NCBI GenBank assembly: GCA_026417675.1
Contig: JAOACV010000123.1
Span: forward strand, 1-7,119
Direction of reading: 5' to 3'
From: Verrucomicrobiia bacterium
GTDB taxonomy: Bacteria; Verrucomicrobiota; Verrucomicrobiia; CAIQCK01
DNA length: 7,119 nucleotides
Position 1 is the stretch's first letter. Each line of letters opens with the position of its first letter. Shown here one piece after another: positions 5,791-7,119 of the stretch. The position numbers and the translations under genes were made by a program. Below the pieces are notes generated by a model. The model made no database searches. It worked only from the letters and a program-made list of their open reading frames with translations, and was not told the DNA's origin.

Positions 5791-6522
5791 GTGAAAACCA
5801 CCGACGAGTCGCTGGGCGTCCGCCTGCAAAAATTCCTCGCGTCCGCGGGGCTGGGGTCGCGCCGCGCGTGCGAGAAGCTGATAACGACGGGCCGCGTGCG
5901 CGTCAACGGGCGCACGGCCCAGCTTGGCATGCGCGTGCGGCCGGCGTCGGACCGCGTGACGCTCAACGGCCGGCCCTTGAGCGCGCAGCGGCTCGTCTAT
6001 GCGGCCCTCTACAAGCCGGTCGGTTACACGTGCAGCAACCGCGACCGGCATGCGAAACGGCTGGCGATGGAGTTGCTGCCGCGCGACTGGCCGCGGGCGT
6101 TCAGCATCGGGCGTCTGGACCGGGACAGTGAAGGCCTGTTGTTGATCACCAACGACGGCCGGTTGGCACAACGGCTGGCGCATCCGCGTCACAAGATACC
6201 GAAGACCTACGAGGTCGCCATTTGCGGGTCGTTGACGGCCGCGGAGATGGAACGGCTGCAGAAGGGTCTGGTCATTGGCGGCGAACGCATGGTGGCCGAC
6301 AAGGTGTTTGCAGTGCGGCACGCCGGCGAGGGCACGACTTTTCAAATGGTTCTCAGCCAGGGGAAGAAACGGCAAATTCGGGTGATGCTGGCCGAGCTGG
6401 GCCACGAAGTGGTGCGGCTCAAGCGGCTCAGCATCGGCCCGATCAGTTTGGGCGATCTGAAGCCCGGTAAATGGAGACTGCTCAGCAATGAAGAGTTGGC
6501 GAAATTATCTCGTGTGGGCTAG
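5791..6522 (+). CDS. RsuA/RluB-family rRNA pseudouridine synthase
   Basis: With a GTG start at 5791 this is a 243-residue enzyme, normal for the family. An S4 RNA-binding domain covers residues about 10-57 (RLQKFLASAGLGSRRACEKL, then GRVRVNG). The catalytic domain follows, with KPVGY (75-79) and the motif GRLDRDSEGLL (107-117), in which Asp110 is the catalytic aspartate. Later KTYEV, QGKKRQIR and a GH-V-LKRL-IGP stretch complete the family pattern. It should convert a specific uridine of 16S or 23S rRNA to pseudouridine; which position cannot be told. An in-frame ATG at 5734 lies inside the preceding gene and would add 19 residues unlike the family, so GTG is preferred even though no clear ribosome site precedes it. 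The gene ends 35 bp inside the next one. Confidence 0.92.
   Translation: MKTTDESLGVRLQKFLASAGLGSRRACEKLITTGRVRVNGRTAQLGMRVRPASDRVTLNGRPLSAQRLVYAALYKPVGYTCSNRDRHAKRLAMELLPRDWPRAFSIGRLDRDSEGLLLITNDGRLAQRLAHPRHKIPKTYEVAICGSLTAAEMERLQKGLVIGGERMVADKVFAVRHAGEGTTFQMVLSQGKKRQIRVMLAELGHEVVRLKRLSIGPISLGDLKPGKWRLLSNEELAKLSRVG
6473..6476 (+). promoter_or_regulatory. Ribosome binding site of the SH3b gene, inside the synthase gene
   Basis: GGAG lies 11 bases before ATG 6488, within the end of the pseudouridine synthase coding sequence. It supports the overlapping start, although the spacing is slightly long. Confidence 0.35.
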
Positions 6523-7119
6523 CGCGCTGCTGGCGTGGCAGACCGCGATGGCCGAGCCTGCAACCGTCACGGGCGATCGCGTCAACGTCCGCGCCGCGAA
6601 CAAACCGACCGCCGAAGTGGTGCTCCAACTCAACCAGGGCGACCGCGTGGAACTGTTAGAGGCGCTGCCTGCGCCCGCTGCGGCGGCGGAGACGTTGACC
6701 TTTGTCAAAATCCGCATGCCCGACGCTGGCGCGGTGTGGATCTCGCACAACATGCTCGACGCCACGGGCGCCGTCGTGGCGAAAAACAATGTCAACCTTC
6801 GGGCCGGCCCCGGCACCAACTTTAGTGTTGTTGGCAAAATCAACAAGGGCGACCCCGTCCAAGTCGTGAAGAAGGAGGGCGATTGGGTGCAAATCAGGCC
6901 CACGGCCAACTGTTGGGCGTTCGTCGCCGCCCGATACCTCCGTGCCGGCATCACACCGGGCATCGCGAGACCCGCGCCCCCGCCACCGTTGCGTGTCACA
7001 ACGCCCGCCGTGCCGAGCACGCCCACTGCAGCAGTGACTCCTCCGCCGGCCGCGCCGACCCCGGCGGTCACGACTCCGGCTGAACCGATGGCTGTGCCGC
7101 CCGCGCCAACGCCGCCGGC
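6488..7119 (+). CDS. Secreted tandem-SH3b protein with proline-rich tail (partial)
   Basis: The frame from ATG 6488 is open to the window edge (210 codons seen), so the C-terminus is missing. Residues 1-22 are a signal peptide (MKSWRNY, hydrophobic LVWASALLAW, probable cleavage after AMA). Two bacterial SH3 repeats follow. The first (about 25-91) has DRVNVRAANKPTAEVVLQLNQGD and carries an alanine-rich insert near 61-68. The second (about 95-152) has NNVNLRAGPGTNFSVVGKINKGD, then GDWVQI and a closing FVAARYL. From about 160 the sequence is low-complexity proline, alanine and threonine, probably a flexible linker. Such SH3b pairs often bind peptidoglycan or other wall or surface ligands outside the cytoplasm. 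No catalytic domain is visible yet; one could lie beyond the edge. The start overlaps the upstream gene by 35 bp in another frame and is fixed by the signal peptide. Confidence 0.82.
   Translation, partial: MKSWRNYLVWASALLAWQTAMAEPATVTGDRVNVRAANKPTAEVVLQLNQGDRVELLEALPAPAAAAETLTFVKIRMPDAGAVWISHNMLDATGAVVAKNNVNLRAGPGTNFSVVGKINKGDPVQVVKKEGDWVQIRPTANCWAFVAARYLRAGITPGIARPAPPPPLRVTTPAVPSTPTAAVTPPPAAPTPAVTTPAEPMAVPPAPTPP

Overview
The window is GC-rich and densely coded. It most likely comes from a member of the Verrucomicrobiota. The best lineage clue is a 50-residue protein at 5616-5768 that matches, from memory, the small basic protein family restricted to Chlamydiae and Verrucomicrobia. The combination of an NtrC-type regulator, a secreted glycosidase-like protein and SH3b proteins also fits that phylum. 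The placement is inferred from the sequence alone.

The left edge is anomalous. Bases 1 to about 112 on the + strand encode the C-terminus of a LexA repressor of alphaproteobacterial appearance. From about base 89 onward the - strand encodes the N-terminal half of a glucuronokinase-like GHMP kinase. The two share 89-112, where the LexA tail and the kinase ATP-binding motif read from opposite strands. The kinase loses homology exactly there. I read this as a chimeric junction, most likely an assembly artefact, and not a real gene arrangement.

The - strand block (4236 down to the left edge) is a likely operon. A sigma-54-dependent response regulator is followed, with a one-base TAATG overlap, by a secreted GH42-like protein of 766 residues, and then by the truncated GHMP kinase 45 bp further on. 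Together they suggest regulated breakdown of an external saccharide with phosphorylation of a released sugar or uronic acid. No histidine kinase partner is present.

Divergent from the regulator, across an 86-bp spacer with a plausible promoter, the + strand carries an M50 (site-2-type) intramembrane zinc protease with C-terminal CBS domains. After a 153-bp spacer come the small basic protein, an RsuA/RluB-family pseudouridine synthase with a probable GTG start, and a secreted tandem-SH3b protein that overlaps the synthase end by 35 bp and runs off the right edge. The small basic protein and the pseudouridine synthase both point to ribosome biology; the SH3b protein acts outside the cytoplasm.

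I saw no tRNA, rRNA, CRISPR array or insertion sequence. There is no gene-free stretch longer than about 150 bp. The strongest observation is the chimeric left end. Next are an altered segment after Walker A in the regulator and the missing canonical catalytic context in the GH42-like protein.
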